Shown in pieces: positions 30,209 to 39,044 of a stretch of DNA of 64,000 nt. Below the pieces are notes generated by a model that searched no databases, was not told the origin of the DNA, and saw nothing but the letters and a program-made list of their open reading frames with translations. The stretch is from assembly GCA_902577075.1 (NCBI GenBank), contig CACGXV010000004.1, positions 1 through 64,000 of the forward strand, read 5' to 3'. Origin of the DNA: an uncultured Pelagibacteraceae bacterium (GTDB taxonomy: Bacteria > Pseudomonadota > Alphaproteobacteria > Pelagibacterales > Pelagibacteraceae). The first letter of the stretch is position 1, and each line of letters starts with the position of its first letter. The position numbers were made by a program, and so were the translations under genes.

Positions 30209-30978
30209 GCATAAAATTTACCATATTGGGGTGTGGAAGCTCTTTAGGTATACCCCGAATTGATGGATACTATGGAAGTTGTGATCCTAAAAATAAAAAA
30301 AATATTCGAACAAGATGTTCAGCTCTTATAAGTTCTAAAAACTTGAATATTCTTATTGATACATCTCCAGATTTAAAATCTCAATTGTTAAAAAATAAAG
30401 TAAAAAATATTGACACAGTTTTTTACACTCATTCTCATGCTGATCAAACTCATGGAATTAATGAGTTGAGAGTTTTCTCTTTAAAAAATAGAAAAAAAAT
30501 ACCTATTTATGCAGATGTAATTACAAAGAAAAATCTTAAAAATACTTTTGGTTATTGTTTTAAAGATTATAGAAATTATCCATCCATACTTGATGCTAAA
30601 ACATTAAAGAAAAAGCATTTACTGAAAGATTTAAAAACACAAATTATTATTAAATCTTTAAAGGTCCATCATGGGTCAATAAAAAGTATTTGTTATATAA
30701 TTAATGGAAAATGTGCTTATGCACCAGATGTTAATATGATTGATAGCAAAGATTTAAAATATCTTAAAAATTTAAAATATCTTATTGTAGATTGTTTAAG
30801 ATATAAATTTCATCCAACTCATTTTAATTTAGATGATGTTTTGAAATTAATTTTAAAAATTAAGCCAAAGAATACAATCCTAACAAATTTAAGTAATGAA
30901 ATTGACTATAATGAGATAAAAAAATTGTTACCTAAAAATGTAACACCTGCTCATGATGGACTAACATTATCAATTTAA
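30205..30978 (+). CDS. MBL-fold metallohydrolase, PhnP-like
   Basis: Metallo-beta-lactamase fold hydrolase. It opens with GCGSSLGIPRIDGYYGSC and has the metal site THSHADQTHGI, followed by a distal His (KVHHGS) and DCLRYKFHPTHF. The group resembles PhnP and other cyclic phosphodiesterases, usually found next to tatD and holB in alphaproteobacteria; the actual substrate is unknown. The length is 257 residues. It is convergent with the next gene, overlapping by 9 bases. Confidence 0.88.
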   Translation: MSIKFTILGCGSSLGIPRIDGYYGSCDPKNKKNIRTRCSALISSKNLNILIDTSPDLKSQLLKNKVKNIDTVFYTHSHADQTHGINELRVFSLKNRKKIPIYADVITKKNLKNTFGYCFKDYRNYPSILDAKTLKKKHLLKDLKTQIIIKSLKVHHGSIKSICYIINGKCAYAPDVNMIDSKDLKYLKNLKYLIVDCLRYKFHPTHFNLDDVLKLILKIKPKNTILTNLSNEIDYNEIKKLLPKNVTPAHDGLTLSI

Positions 30979-31518
30979 CAAATTTTCAATTTTTTTTGTA
31001 ATTTTCTTTGATGTTGGACTTGTTAAAGATGCGTAAGTATCTTCTATTTTACCTTCTTTATTAATTAATATCTTATAAAAATTCCATTTAGGTATTGCTG
31101 ATTTTCCATAGTTTGCTTTGGCCCATTTATAGATTTCATGCGCATTATCACCTTTAACATCAGTTATTTCTGTGAGTGGAAAGTTAATGTTAAAATTTAC
31201 TTCGCAAAATTCTTTAACATCATTATTATTAGTTTTTTCCTGATTAAAAGAATTTGATGGTATACCAAGCACAATTAAGCCTCTGTCTCTATATTTCTCC
31301 CATAGTTCTTGCATATCATTATATTGTTTTGTAAATCCACAATAACTTGCAGTATTTACTATCAAAACAGGTTTTCCTTCGAATGCTTTTAAATCCATTT
31401 GCTTGCCGGTAATGCTGTTTATTTTAAAATCATAAAAGATTTTTTCATACTCAGCATGAGAGGAATTTTTAAAAAAAATCATAATTATAGTAAGTCCAAA
31501 TATTAGCAGTTGTTTCAT
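30970..31518 (-). CDS. Glutathione-peroxidase-like thiol peroxidase, exported
   Basis: GPx-fold peroxidase with an N-terminal signal peptide (cleavage probably near SSHA) and the peroxidatic Cys60 in NTASYCGFTKQY. The conserved WNF motif (PKWNFYK) is present. The canonical NQFG Gln of the catalytic tetrad is replaced (IPSNSFNQE). The enzyme is likely a Cys-type peroxidase using thioredoxin or another thiol in the periplasm. It lies just downstream of nhaA on the same strand, 8 bases apart. The length is 182 residues. Confidence 0.87.
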   Translation of the reverse strand: MKQLLIFGLTIIMIFFKNSSHAEYEKIFYDFKINSITGKQMDLKAFEGKPVLIVNTASYCGFTKQYNDMQELWEKYRDRGLIVLGIPSNSFNQEKTNNNDVKEFCEVNFNINFPLTEITDVKGDNAHEIYKWAKANYGKSAIPKWNFYKILINKEGKIEDTYASLTSPTSKKITKKIENLLN

Positions 31519-31526
31519 ATTTTAAA

Positions 31527-32699
31527 TTATCTATTTGGTGTAAGTAGTATTAAAAAGTATCCAAATAAAGTGGATAATAATGACCCAGTCAAAACTCCAA
31601 TCTTTACACCATCCATATACTGCAAATTATCTGCAAATGCTAAATTTCCAACAAATAAACTCATTGTAAAACCAATTCCAGTTAAAACTCCTACACCATA
31701 AAAATTATACCAACTTGTATTACTTGGCATTTGGGCAACTTTTAATTTAATTGATACATAAGAAAAAACAAAAACACCCAATTGTTTTCCAACAAATAAT
31801 CCCAAAACTATACCCAAAGGAACTTTATCTAGTAACGACGAAAAGGATAAACCTTCTAAAGATACCCCTGCATTTGCAAAAGCAAATATTGGCATTATTC
31901 CAAATGCAACATATGGATTTATTGCATGCTCCACTTTTATTAGAAGTGAGAAATCTTTATCTTTTTTTCTGTGAGGTATTGTCATTGCTAGTAGCACACC
32001 AGCAATTGTTGCATGAATTCCTGAATTATGTGTAAAATCCCATAAGAAAATTCCAACTATCAAATAGGGTAGAAATTTTTTTATATTAAATTTATTTATT
32101 ACTAATAAAACTATAAATGCTAACAGCATCAAAGATAAATATTTAATGCTTAAATCACCAGAGTAAAACAAAGCTATTATAACTATAGCTCCTAAATCAT
32201 CTATAATTGCTAAAGCTGTTAAAAATACTTTCAGAGAAAGAGGCACTCTACTTCCCAATAATGATAATACACCTAAAGAGAACGCAATATCTGTGGCAGA
32301 CGGTATTGCCCATCCCTTTAAAGTTTCTCCATCTCCTAAATTTATAAACACATATATTAATGCAGGAATAACCATTCCACCAATCGCAGCAATTATTGGA
32401 AGCAGAGCTTGTTTTATATTTGATAATTCCCCTTGCAAAAATTCCCTTTTTATTTCAAGTGTTACAAAAAAGAAGAAAATAGCCATTAGTGCATCATTTA
32501 TCCAATGCAAAACTGAGAGCTTAAGACCAAAATTATTTATTCCAATAAACAAGTATTTTTCTAATGTTGAGAAGTATAAACTTGATAATTCTGAATTACT
32601 TATAATTAAAGCGATTACAGCTGCAAATAGAAGAACTATTCCACTAGCAGCCTCAAGTTTAAAAAATGATATAAAACTTTTTGTAATTTTTTGAATCAT
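31527..32699 (-). CDS. nhaA: Na+/H+ antiporter NhaA
   Basis: Inner-membrane sodium/proton antiporter for pH and salt homeostasis. It has about twelve helices, with the conserved ATDIAFSLGVLSLLG and IIDDLGAIVII regions that carry the ion-binding Asp pair. The length of 390 residues matches the family. It begins 2 bases after the zinc-ribbon gene on the same strand. Confidence 0.95.
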   Translation of the reverse strand: MIQKITKSFISFFKLEAASGIVLLFAAVIALIISNSELSSLYFSTLEKYLFIGINNFGLKLSVLHWINDALMAIFFFFVTLEIKREFLQGELSNIKQALLPIIAAIGGMVIPALIYVFINLGDGETLKGWAIPSATDIAFSLGVLSLLGSRVPLSLKVFLTALAIIDDLGAIVIIALFYSGDLSIKYLSLMLLAFIVLLVINKFNIKKFLPYLIVGIFLWDFTHNSGIHATIAGVLLAMTIPHRKKDKDFSLLIKVEHAINPYVAFGIMPIFAFANAGVSLEGLSFSSLLDKVPLGIVLGLFVGKQLGVFVFSYVSIKLKVAQMPSNTSWYNFYGVGVLTGIGFTMSLFVGNLAFADNLQYMDGVKIGVLTGSLLSTLFGYFLILLTPNR

Positions 32700-32701
32700 A
32701 T

Positions 32702-33220
32702 TCAGTTAATAAAATCTTTAAAAAATAATTTTAAATCTAACACAGTTTCGTAAAAGCTATCAAATAGAGGAATTATACCTGGAAAAAAATTAGACAAATT
32801 ATACTTAAATGTCTCTAATAATAATATTAGACTTAATAAAGATATAATTAATATAATTAAATAAATAAATATCATCTTTATTTGACTTGATTTCTTATCA
32901 TTTACTTTATTATTTTTAGTTTTTACTTTTAAATCTTCAATTTTCTTCTCTGATATGTTTTCTTTAATCTTATCTAAAGTAACATTATTTTCATTATTTT
33001 CATTTACTCTATTGTCTTTTTCATCAAATTGAGAAAGTTTAATATCAAATTTACTGTTGTTATCTCCAGATATTTTTTTGTTATTGTTATCAATATTTAG
33101 ACTTAGTTTATGATGCCATATATGTCCACAAGAGCTACATTTAAGAGTTCTCCCGCTTCTAGGTATTAATTTTTGATCTAGGTTGAAATTTTTATTACAA
33201 TTAGGACATTCTATGATCAT
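32702..33220 (-). CDS. Zinc-ribbon (MJ0042-type) membrane protein
   Basis: N-terminal zinc ribbon with CPNC and CSSC pairs (MIIECPNCNKNF…TLKCSSCGHIW), as in the MJ0042 family. A long charged Asn/Lys/Glu linker and one membrane helix (about residues 122-144) follow. The ORF track extends upstream to 33343, but that extension runs through tRNA-Pro, so I place the start at the ATG at 33220, giving 172 residues. The function is unknown; the layout suggests a membrane-anchored regulatory protein. Confidence 0.8.
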   Translation of the reverse strand: MIIECPNCNKNFNLDQKLIPRSGRTLKCSSCGHIWHHKLSLNIDNNNKKISGDNNSKFDIKLSQFDEKDNRVNENNENNVTLDKIKENISEKKIEDLKVKTKNNKVNDKKSSQIKMIFIYLIILIISLLSLILLLETFKYNLSNFFPGIIPLFDSFYETVLDLKLFFKDFIN

Positions 33221-33315
33221 ATGATCTCTTATAGCATTAAATATCAAATATATTAGAAATTTGTAACTAATATAACCTTTGAATTTTGTTTTATCTGCTG
33301 TATTAGTACTGCAAT

Positions 33316-33392
<77 letters not shown>

Positions 33393-33397
33393 ATTTT

Positions 33398-33679
33398 ATG
33401 AAAAAAGCTAAAATCTACAAACCATCAAAAACTGCAATGCAATCAGGTATAAAGAAATTTGATAAATGGATTATTGAATTTATAACTGATGACCCTGTAA
33501 CAAATCCTTTAATGGGATGGGAGAGTTCCACCGATACTTACTCTGAAGTAAAATTAGAATTTAAGACAAAAGTTCTTGCAGTAGATTATGCTAAAAAAAA
33601 TAATATAAGTTTTGAAGTTATTGAGCCAAAAAATAGAAAAATAACAAAAAAATCTTACGCAGATAATTTCACAAAATAA
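33398..33679 (+). CDS. NADH dehydrogenase accessory subunit, NDUFS4-like
   Basis: A 93-residue protein of the ETC complex I conserved-region family (PF04800), homologous to mitochondrial NDUFS4, a peripheral subunit that stabilises the N-module of complex I. The family core is recognised in KIYKPSKTAMQSG…WIIEF, DPLMGW-type NPLMGWESSTDTYSEVKLEF and AVDYAKKNNISFEV. It starts 5 bases after tRNA-Pro and overlaps the next gene by one base. Confidence 0.88.
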   Translation: MKKAKIYKPSKTAMQSGIKKFDKWIIEFITDDPVTNPLMGWESSTDTYSEVKLEFKTKVLAVDYAKKNNISFEVIEPKNRKITKKSYADNFTK

Positions 33680-34674
33680 TGTTTAGATTCTTTACAATAA
33701 AAAAATGGTATCTATGGTCCTGGATTGGATCAATGGTAATCTTATCCTCGTTGTGGGTACAAGTAAAAATTGATGTAAAAATTAATGAATGGTTTGGTGA
33801 ATTTTATGACATGATACAAAAAGCCTTAGGAGCACCTAACGCAATTACCATTGAAGAATATTGGGAAAGCTTATTCTCTTTTATTACATTAGCTGCAATG
33901 TATGTTGGTGTAGCTGTTATTGTTAGCTATTTTACATCACATTACTTATTTAGATGGAGAACAGCTATGGTTGAATATTATCATAGTGTGTATGAAAAAG
34001 GCCGTAAGATTGAGGGAGCTTCACAAAGAGTACAGGAAGACACTATAAAATTTTCAAGAATAATGGAATCTTTAGGTACAAGTTTTATTGAAGCAATTAT
34101 GATCCTAGTTGAGTTTATGCCAATCCTATTCGGTTTAAGTATAGGTATACCAATTTTCTTTTTTGGGAACTGGGAATATGGTTTAATTGTTGGAGCTCTT
34201 ATTTGGTCTATTGGAGGTACAATTTTTTTAATCATATTAGGTTTAATCTTAAGGTTAGTTGGAGTTGAGTATGATCTTCAAAAAAAGGAAGCTGCTTACA
34301 GAAAAATTTTGGTAATTGCTGAGGATGACGGTACAGTAAGACCAAAATCAATTGAGGAACTTTTTCACGATGTTAGAAATATTCATTTTTTGAGTTACAT
34401 AAGGTATCTTTATTTTAATATCGGAAGAATAGCTTATTTACAGGCAAACGTTTTATCTGCTTATGTTTTTCTTGCCCCTGCGATAGTTGCAGGAGCTGTA
34501 ACTTTAGGAGTAATGCAACAAATTATTAGAGCTTTTGGAAGAGTTGAAGGCTCAATGCAATATATTTTAAAGGCATGGCCAACGATTATTGAATTAGCCA
34601 GTGTATACAAAAGATTAAGAGAATTTGAGCACAAATTAGAATTAAAAGAAAAAAAACAAATTATTGAAACGTGA
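33679..34674 (+). CDS. SbmA/BacA-like peptide transporter
   Basis: Inner-membrane protein with about six to seven helices, resembling the SbmA/BacA family that imports peptide antibiotics and is needed by some alphaproteobacteria for host association or very-long-chain fatty acid lipid A. Supporting blocks are YLFRWRTAMVEYYHSVYE, RVQEDTIKFSRIMESLG and GVEYDLQKKEAAYRK. No ATP-binding domain is present, as expected. At 331 residues it is shorter than the roughly 400 of E. coli SbmA. It is joined to the NDUFS4-like gene by a one-base overlap. Confidence 0.85.
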   Translation: MFRFFTIKKWYLWSWIGSMVILSSLWVQVKIDVKINEWFGEFYDMIQKALGAPNAITIEEYWESLFSFITLAAMYVGVAVIVSYFTSHYLFRWRTAMVEYYHSVYEKGRKIEGASQRVQEDTIKFSRIMESLGTSFIEAIMILVEFMPILFGLSIGIPIFFFGNWEYGLIVGALIWSIGGTIFLIILGLILRLVGVEYDLQKKEAAYRKILVIAEDDGTVRPKSIEELFHDVRNIHFLSYIRYLYFNIGRIAYLQANVLSAYVFLAPAIVAGAVTLGVMQQIIRAFGRVEGSMQYILKAWPTIIELASVYKRLREFEHKLELKEKKQIIET

Positions 34675-34680
34675 TGTTGC

Positions 34681-35625
34681 ATGAAATTATCAAATGAACT
34701 ACTCGCAAAGCTTATCGATATTACATCTAATTCTGCTATAGCTTGTTACCCTTATATTGGGAAAAACGAAAAAATTTTAGCCGATAAAGCGGCTACAGAT
34801 GTAATGAGAAATTCTCTTAATAAATTAGATATCAAAGGCGAGGTTGTAATAGGTGAAGGTGAGCTTGATAAAGCACCAATGCTTTACATAGGAGAAAAAC
34901 TTGGTAGTGGAAAAGGACCAATGTTAGATATTGCTGTTGATCCAGTTGAGGGTACAAATTTTGTTGCAAAAAATCTACCAGGAGCAATGACAGTTTTGGC
35001 TGTTGCTAATAAAGGAGATCTATTTAGCGCACCTGAAACGTATATGGAAAAAATTGCATTTGGAAAAGATTTGCCTAAAAATATAATGGATCTTGATAAT
35101 ACTGTTGAAAAAAATCTAAAAAATTTTGCTGAAGCATCAAATAAATATTTAGACGAGATAACAGTATGTTTACTTAAAAGGGATCGTCATATTAAAATCA
35201 TAAATGAATTAAAAAAATTAAAGGTAAATATAAAGTTTATTACTGACGGTGATGTGACAGGTGCATTACTAGTTTCTGATAAAAAATATAAAGTAGATAT
35301 ATTTATGGGTGTCGGTGGAGGCCCCGAGGGAGTTATAGCTGCTGCTGCATTAAAATCATTAAAATGTAATTTTAAAGGTAGATTTATCTTTAAATCCAAC
35401 ACTGATATTCTGAGAGCTAAGAAAATGGGAATAAAAGATTTAAATAAAAAATATGAAATAAATGAAATTATCAGAGGAGATAGTATTTTTTGTGCAACCG
35501 GTATAACTTCTGGTGATTTGATGGGCGGTATAACTAAAGAAACAGATAAATATTTTACTGAGACAATTTTTACTCATGATAAATCTATTTTAGAGCTTGT
35601 AAAAAAAGAGGTGTCGATTACTTGA
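34681..35625 (+). CDS. glpX: Fructose-1,6-bisphosphatase, class II (GlpX)
   Basis: Gluconeogenic phosphatase acting on fructose 1,6-bisphosphate. GlpX motifs include VIGEGELDKAPMLYIGEKLG, DIAVDPVEGTNFVAKNLPGAM (metal site), and GVGGGPEGVIAAAALKSL. The length of 314 residues is typical. It starts 6 bases after the transporter gene. tRNA-Glu follows 35 bases downstream. Confidence 0.93.
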   Translation: MKLSNELLAKLIDITSNSAIACYPYIGKNEKILADKAATDVMRNSLNKLDIKGEVVIGEGELDKAPMLYIGEKLGSGKGPMLDIAVDPVEGTNFVAKNLPGAMTVLAVANKGDLFSAPETYMEKIAFGKDLPKNIMDLDNTVEKNLKNFAEASNKYLDEITVCLLKRDRHIKIINELKKLKVNIKFITDGDVTGALLVSDKKYKVDIFMGVGGGPEGVIAAAALKSLKCNFKGRFIFKSNTDILRAKKMGIKDLNKKYEINEIIRGDSIFCATGITSGDLMGGITKETDKYFTETIFTHDKSILELVKKEVSIT

Positions 35626-35660
35626 TTATTTGAAAAATTTACAATAAAAGATCCATCTCT

Positions 35661-35735
35661 GGTCCCTTCGTCTATCGGTTAGGACACATGGTTTTCATCC
35701 ATGAAAGAGGGGTTCGATTCCCCTAGGGACCGCCA
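35661..35735 (+). tRNA. tRNA-Glu (UUC)
   Basis: A 75-base cloverleaf with encoded CCA. The acceptor GGTCCCT pairs with AGGGACC. The anticodon stem CATGG/CCATG encloses TTTTCAT (anticodon TTC), and the T arm is GGGG-TTCGATT-CCCC. It is convergent with bamE, two bases away. Confidence 0.97.
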
Positions 35736-35737
35736 CT

Positions 35738-36190
35738 TTATTTATTTCTTCGCGCAGGTGCATTAATTTTTTCTCTCAAAGATGAAAATATGTCATAAAT
35801 TTTGTTATCATTTTGAAATTTTTTCTTGGTTATTTTTTCAGCAATTTTTATATCATTCATATCATTAAGACTTAAAATTTTTTTATTAGAAACAACTCCC
35901 ATTAAGTTAAATTCTAATAAAATTATATTATTTTTAGATATTTTCTTTTTTCCGAGTTTAATTAATGATTGATTAGTTTTTATTCTCTCAATATAGAACC
36001 AAGAATTGTCAAATTTACTTGTAGAAGATGGAGGACCTAATAGCTTTCTGATATCATTCTTATTAGTTTTATTTAATATAATTTTATCGTACTTTGCATC
36101 TATAAATCTAGATCCGTGTGAATTAGAAACTTTATTTAATGTACAATTAAGTGTAAACAAAAATAGAAATAAAAATATAAAATTTTTCAT
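35738..36190 (-). CDS. bamE: Outer-membrane assembly lipoprotein BamE
   Basis: Small lipoprotein of the beta-barrel assembly (BAM) complex. It has a signal with a lipobox Cys at residue 16 (LFTLNC), then the SmpA/OmlA fold with the conserved turn NKNDIRKLLGPPSSTSKFDNSWFYIE. The length is 150 residues. Its ATG and that of the divergent gene are back to back in the palindrome CATATG, so neither gene has an intergenic promoter. The bamE/chaperone divergent pair is common in alphaproteobacteria, normally with some space. Confidence 0.9.
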   Translation of the reverse strand: MKNFIFLFLFLFTLNCTLNKVSNSHGSRFIDAKYDKIILNKTNKNDIRKLLGPPSSTSKFDNSWFYIERIKTNQSLIKLGKKKISKNNIILLEFNLMGVVSNKKILSLNDMNDIKIAEKITKKKFQNDNKIYDIFSSLREKINAPARRNK

Positions 36191-36664
36191 ATGAATATTG
36201 AATATCTTAATATCTATAATAATTTAATAAAATTAACTAGGAATAAAAATCTTTACTTAAATCTTAAAAATAATGATACTTTTTCAGATAGATTGATAAT
36301 ACTCCTATTTCATTTTGGTTTTTTTTTGAAAAATTACAAAATTGAACTAAGCAAAAAAGACTCACAAGATTTATTTGATTTCTTCATTAGACAAATAGAA
36401 CTTTCGATTAGAGAAATTGGATATGGGGACGTCTCTATAAATAAAAAAATGAAAGAATATGTTAATCTTTTTTTTGCTATTTTAGACAAAATTGAAAAAT
36501 GGGATAGTTTTGAAACTAACGAAAAGAAAAAAATAATAGGTGATTTGATAAACATTAATGATGATAATGATTTATTTATTGACTATTTTGAAAAATATAA
36601 GGTTTTTTTGTCAAAAAACTCTTTAAAAATCTTTACAAAAGATATATTAGAACTTAAATTTTAA
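36191..36664 (+). CDS. Ubiquinol-cytochrome c (bc1) complex assembly chaperone, CBP3-like
   Basis: A 157-residue protein of the ubiquinol-cytochrome c chaperone family (PF03981), related to mitochondrial Cbp3. Recognised blocks are [45 protein letters not shown] and [11 protein letters not shown]. It starts on the base after the bamE start codon, on the opposite strand. In other alphaproteobacteria a DUF177 gene usually follows; here rpmF follows directly, 2 bases after the stop. Confidence 0.85.
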   Translation: MNIEYLNIYNNLIKLTRNKNLYLNLKNNDTFSDRLIILLFHFGFFLKNYKIELSKKDSQDLFDFFIRQIELSIREIGYGDVSINKKMKEYVNLFFAILDKIEKWDSFETNEKKKIIGDLININDDNDLFIDYFEKYKVFLSKNSLKIFTKDILELKF

Positions 36665-36666
36665 AT

Positions 36667-36846
36667 ATGGCTGTACCTAAACGTAAAACAACTAAATCTA
36701 GAGCGGGGAAAAGACGCTCGCATTTAAAAATATCTTCTAAAAATATTATTGAAGATAAAAAGTCCGGAGAGTATAGATTGTCTCATCATTTGGACTTAAA
36801 AACAGGCTATTACAAAGGAAGACAAGTTTTAGATCCAAAAGAATAA
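36667..36846 (+). CDS. rpmF: 50S ribosomal protein L32
   Basis: A 59-residue ribosomal protein, just below the ORF-track cut-off. It begins [19 protein letters not shown], the unmistakable L32 N-terminus, and ends in [10 protein letters not shown]. It contains no cysteines, so it is the zinc-free form. It is followed 5 bases later by plsX, the usual rpmF-plsX order. Confidence 0.96.
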   Translation: MAVPKRKTTKSRAGKRRSHLKISSKNIIEDKKSGEYRLSHHLDLKTGYYKGRQVLDPKE

Positions 36847-36851
36847 TTTTT

Positions 36852-37859
36852 ATGAATAAACCAATTACTATTGCCATTGATGCAATGGGTGGTGATAATT
36901 CTCCCAATAAAGTAATTGAGGGTATTTCTATACACTCCAAAAGTTCTACAGATATTTACTATAAAATTTTTGGAAATGAAAAGTTGATTAAACCTTTAAT
37001 AAAAAAATGTAATTTGGATGAAAGATATTTCAATTTAATTCACACTGATAAAGAAATTCAAGGTGATGATACAGCTTTATCTGCTGCTAAAAAGGGGAAA
37101 GATACAAGTATGTGGCTTGCAATTGAGTCTCTTAAATTAGATAAAGCCGATGCTATTGTTTCTGCTGGAAATACAGGAGCACTATTTTTAATATCAAAGT
37201 TAAATTTAAAAATGATTGAAAACATCGATAAGCCAGCCCTGTCAGCATTATGGCCTAGCAAAAAAGGGATGAATGTTGTTTTAGATTTAGGTGCAAATAT
37301 AGACTGTAGTTCTAAAAATTTATTAGATTTTTCTATAATGGGTGCAGCATTACTCAAAGCTTTATTTGAAAATATAAAACCAGCTGTTGCATTATTAAAT
37401 ATTGGATCTGAAGAGGCAAAAGGTAATGCAATGATTAAAGATTCATATCAGCTTTTAAATGAAAAAAAATACTCTCTATTTGATTTTAAAGGATATATAG
37501 AAGGAAATAATATTATGGATGGAGATGTAAATGTAATTGTAGCAGACGGATTTACAGGAAATATAGCTCTCAAAACTGCAGAAGGAACATCTAATTTTAT
37601 AATAGGTGAATTAAAAAAAGCTCTTACAAGTAATATAATTGGTAAATTTTCTTCTTTATTAAATTATGGCAATTTAAAAAATTTCAAAAATAAACTAGAT
37701 CCACGACTGTACAATGGAGCAATTTTATTGGGTCTTGATAAACCTGTAATAAAAAGTCATGGATCTACTGATGCATTAGGTTTTGCAAATTCACTTAAAG
37801 TATGTGAGAAAACAATTAGAGGTAATTTAATCAATCAAATAAAACAAAATATTAAATAA
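36852..37859 (+). CDS. plsX: Phosphate acyltransferase PlsX
   Basis: Converts acyl-ACP to acyl-phosphate for phospholipid synthesis. The family motifs are IAIDAMGGDNSPNKVIEG, SAGNTGALFLISK, VLDLGANIDC, LLNIGSEEAKGN, VADGFTGNIALKTAEG and GLDKPVIKSHGSTDALGF. The length of 335 residues is normal. ihfA begins directly after its stop. Confidence 0.95.
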   Translation: MNKPITIAIDAMGGDNSPNKVIEGISIHSKSSTDIYYKIFGNEKLIKPLIKKCNLDERYFNLIHTDKEIQGDDTALSAAKKGKDTSMWLAIESLKLDKADAIVSAGNTGALFLISKLNLKMIENIDKPALSALWPSKKGMNVVLDLGANIDCSSKNLLDFSIMGAALLKALFENIKPAVALLNIGSEEAKGNAMIKDSYQLLNEKKYSLFDFKGYIEGNNIMDGDVNVIVADGFTGNIALKTAEGTSNFIIGELKKALTSNIIGKFSSLLNYGNLKNFKNKLDPRLYNGAILLGLDKPVIKSHGSTDALGFANSLKVCEKTIRGNLINQIKQNIK

Positions 37860-38153
37860 GTGAGAATTAATTTAACCAAAAAAAATATAATTAACTCAAT
37901 TTATATGCAAATTGGTTTTTCCAAAAAGATAAGTGAAACTTTATTAGAAGATATTTTGCAAATTATATTAAAAAATATTGAAGAGCACAAAAAAGTTAAA
38001 ATTGCAAAATTTGGCACTTTTTCACTAAGAAGAAAAAAACAACGTTTTGGAAGAAACCCAAAAACTAAAGAAATTAAAATTATTTCAGAAAGAAACGTAA
38101 TTCTTTTTAAACCATCAAGAGAGCTAAAAGAATACATCAATAAAAATGAATAA
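37860..38153 (+). CDS. ihfA: Integration host factor alpha subunit
   Basis: DNA-bending nucleoid protein of the HU/IHF family. The DNA-contact arm FGRNPKTKEIKIISERNVILFKPSRELKEYIN is closer to IHF-alpha than to HU, and the plsX-ihfA-merR order supports IhfA. The start is a GTG at 37860 directly after the plsX stop; the length is 97 residues. It overlaps the MerR gene by 8 bases. It could matter for the tyrosine recombinase at 50780, since such enzymes often need IHF; that link is inference. Confidence 0.9.
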   Translation: MRINLTKKNIINSIYMQIGFSKKISETLLEDILQIILKNIEEHKKVKIAKFGTFSLRRKKQRFGRNPKTKEIKIISERNVILFKPSRELKEYINKNE

Positions 38154-38517
38154 TTTTAAAACTGATAGTAAATATAAAAGTATTGGTGAGGTAGCTCAAA
38201 TACTGGATCTTGTAAACAAAAAGAAAGGGACTTTATCAACACATACCATTCGTTTTTGGGAAAAACAATTTAAACAAATTAAGCCTAAAATTTTTGTAGG
38301 TAAAAGAAGATATTATGATGAAAATACAATAAACACTCTTAAAAAAATCAAATTTTTACTAAAAGATAAAGGTATGACGTTAAATGGAGTAAAAAAAGTT
38401 CTTAATTCGGAACTTTCAGATATTGACGAATTAAACAATACCTCTATAAAGCAAAAAAATATTATAAAAATAAAAATTAAAAAAATTAAAAATTTAGTAG
38501 AAAGCTTAAAAAAATAA
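38146..38517 (+). CDS. MerR-family transcriptional regulator
   Basis: A 123-residue DNA-binding protein. The MerR helix-turn-helix is seen in SIGEVAQILDL…LSTHTIRFWEKQFKQIKPK and KRRYYDENTINTLKKIKFLLKDKGMTLNGVKKVL, followed by a Lys-rich helix. The MerR gene after ihfA is conserved across proteobacteria. The C-terminal effector domain is very short and has no metal-binding Cys, so the inducer is unknown. It overlaps rpmG by one base. Confidence 0.88.
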   Translation: MNNFKTDSKYKSIGEVAQILDLVNKKKGTLSTHTIRFWEKQFKQIKPKIFVGKRRYYDENTINTLKKIKFLLKDKGMTLNGVKKVLNSELSDIDELNNTSIKQKNIIKIKIKKIKNLVESLKK

Positions 38518-38708
38518 TGGCAAAAAAAACGCACATTAAAGTTAGATTAGTTCCTGAAGAAAAACCTGATAGTCCATTTTTTTACTATGTAAAAAAACCT
38601 GCTGGAGGTGAAAAAGCTAAAGTTAAATTAAAGGCTAAAAAATATAATCCCGCAACACGTAAACATGAAATTTTTGTTGAAAAAAAATTACCACCACACA
38701 GCAAATAA
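38517..38708 (+). CDS. rpmG: 50S ribosomal protein L33
   Basis: A 63-residue ribosomal protein of the cysteine-free alphaproteobacterial L33 type: MAKKTHIKVRLV, FFYYVKKPAG, KKYNPATRKHEIFVEKK. It overlaps the merR stop in TAATG. The chorismate mutase gene is convergent 5 bases downstream. Confidence 0.93.
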   Translation: MAKKTHIKVRLVPEEKPDSPFFYYVKKPAGGEKAKVKLKAKKYNPATRKHEIFVEKKLPPHSK

Positions 38709-38713
38709 AATAT

Positions 38714-39001
38714 TTATTTTTTAAAATTCCTTCTTTCAAAATCTATGTAAGCACCTATCATATTCTTCCAAATTCTATTAGTTATTTTAGGATCTATTTT
38801 ATTTCTAATCGATTTTTTTTTAATATTTTTTAGAATTATTCGAATCCTTTTTTGATCTACAATTTGATTTTTTTTTTCCTTTAATGCTAAAACTTTTTTA
38901 ACTAATGAAGTTCTTTTTTTAATAATTTTAATTAATGAGTTATCTAATTTATCCAAATCTTTTCTTATTTTATTGAGTTTTGCTTTGTTTAATGGCGACA
39001 T
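38714..39001 (-). CDS. Chorismate mutase, AroQ class
   Basis: A 95-residue all-helical protein that converts chorismate to prephenate for Phe/Tyr synthesis. The pattern LNKIRKDLDKLDNSLIKIIKKRTSLVKKVLALK at the N-terminus matches AroQ (IDxLDxxLLxLLxxRxxL), and the last helix FERRNFKK matches the family end. It stands alone rather than fused to prephenate dehydratase. It is divergent from ctaA. Confidence 0.85.
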   Translation of the reverse strand: MSPLNKAKLNKIRKDLDKLDNSLIKIIKKRTSLVKKVLALKEKKNQIVDQKRIRIILKNIKKKSIRNKIDPKITNRIWKNMIGAYIDFERRNFKK

Positions 39002-39044
39002 TTATATAATTGGAATATATAAAAATTATTATATTTATCCGAAT

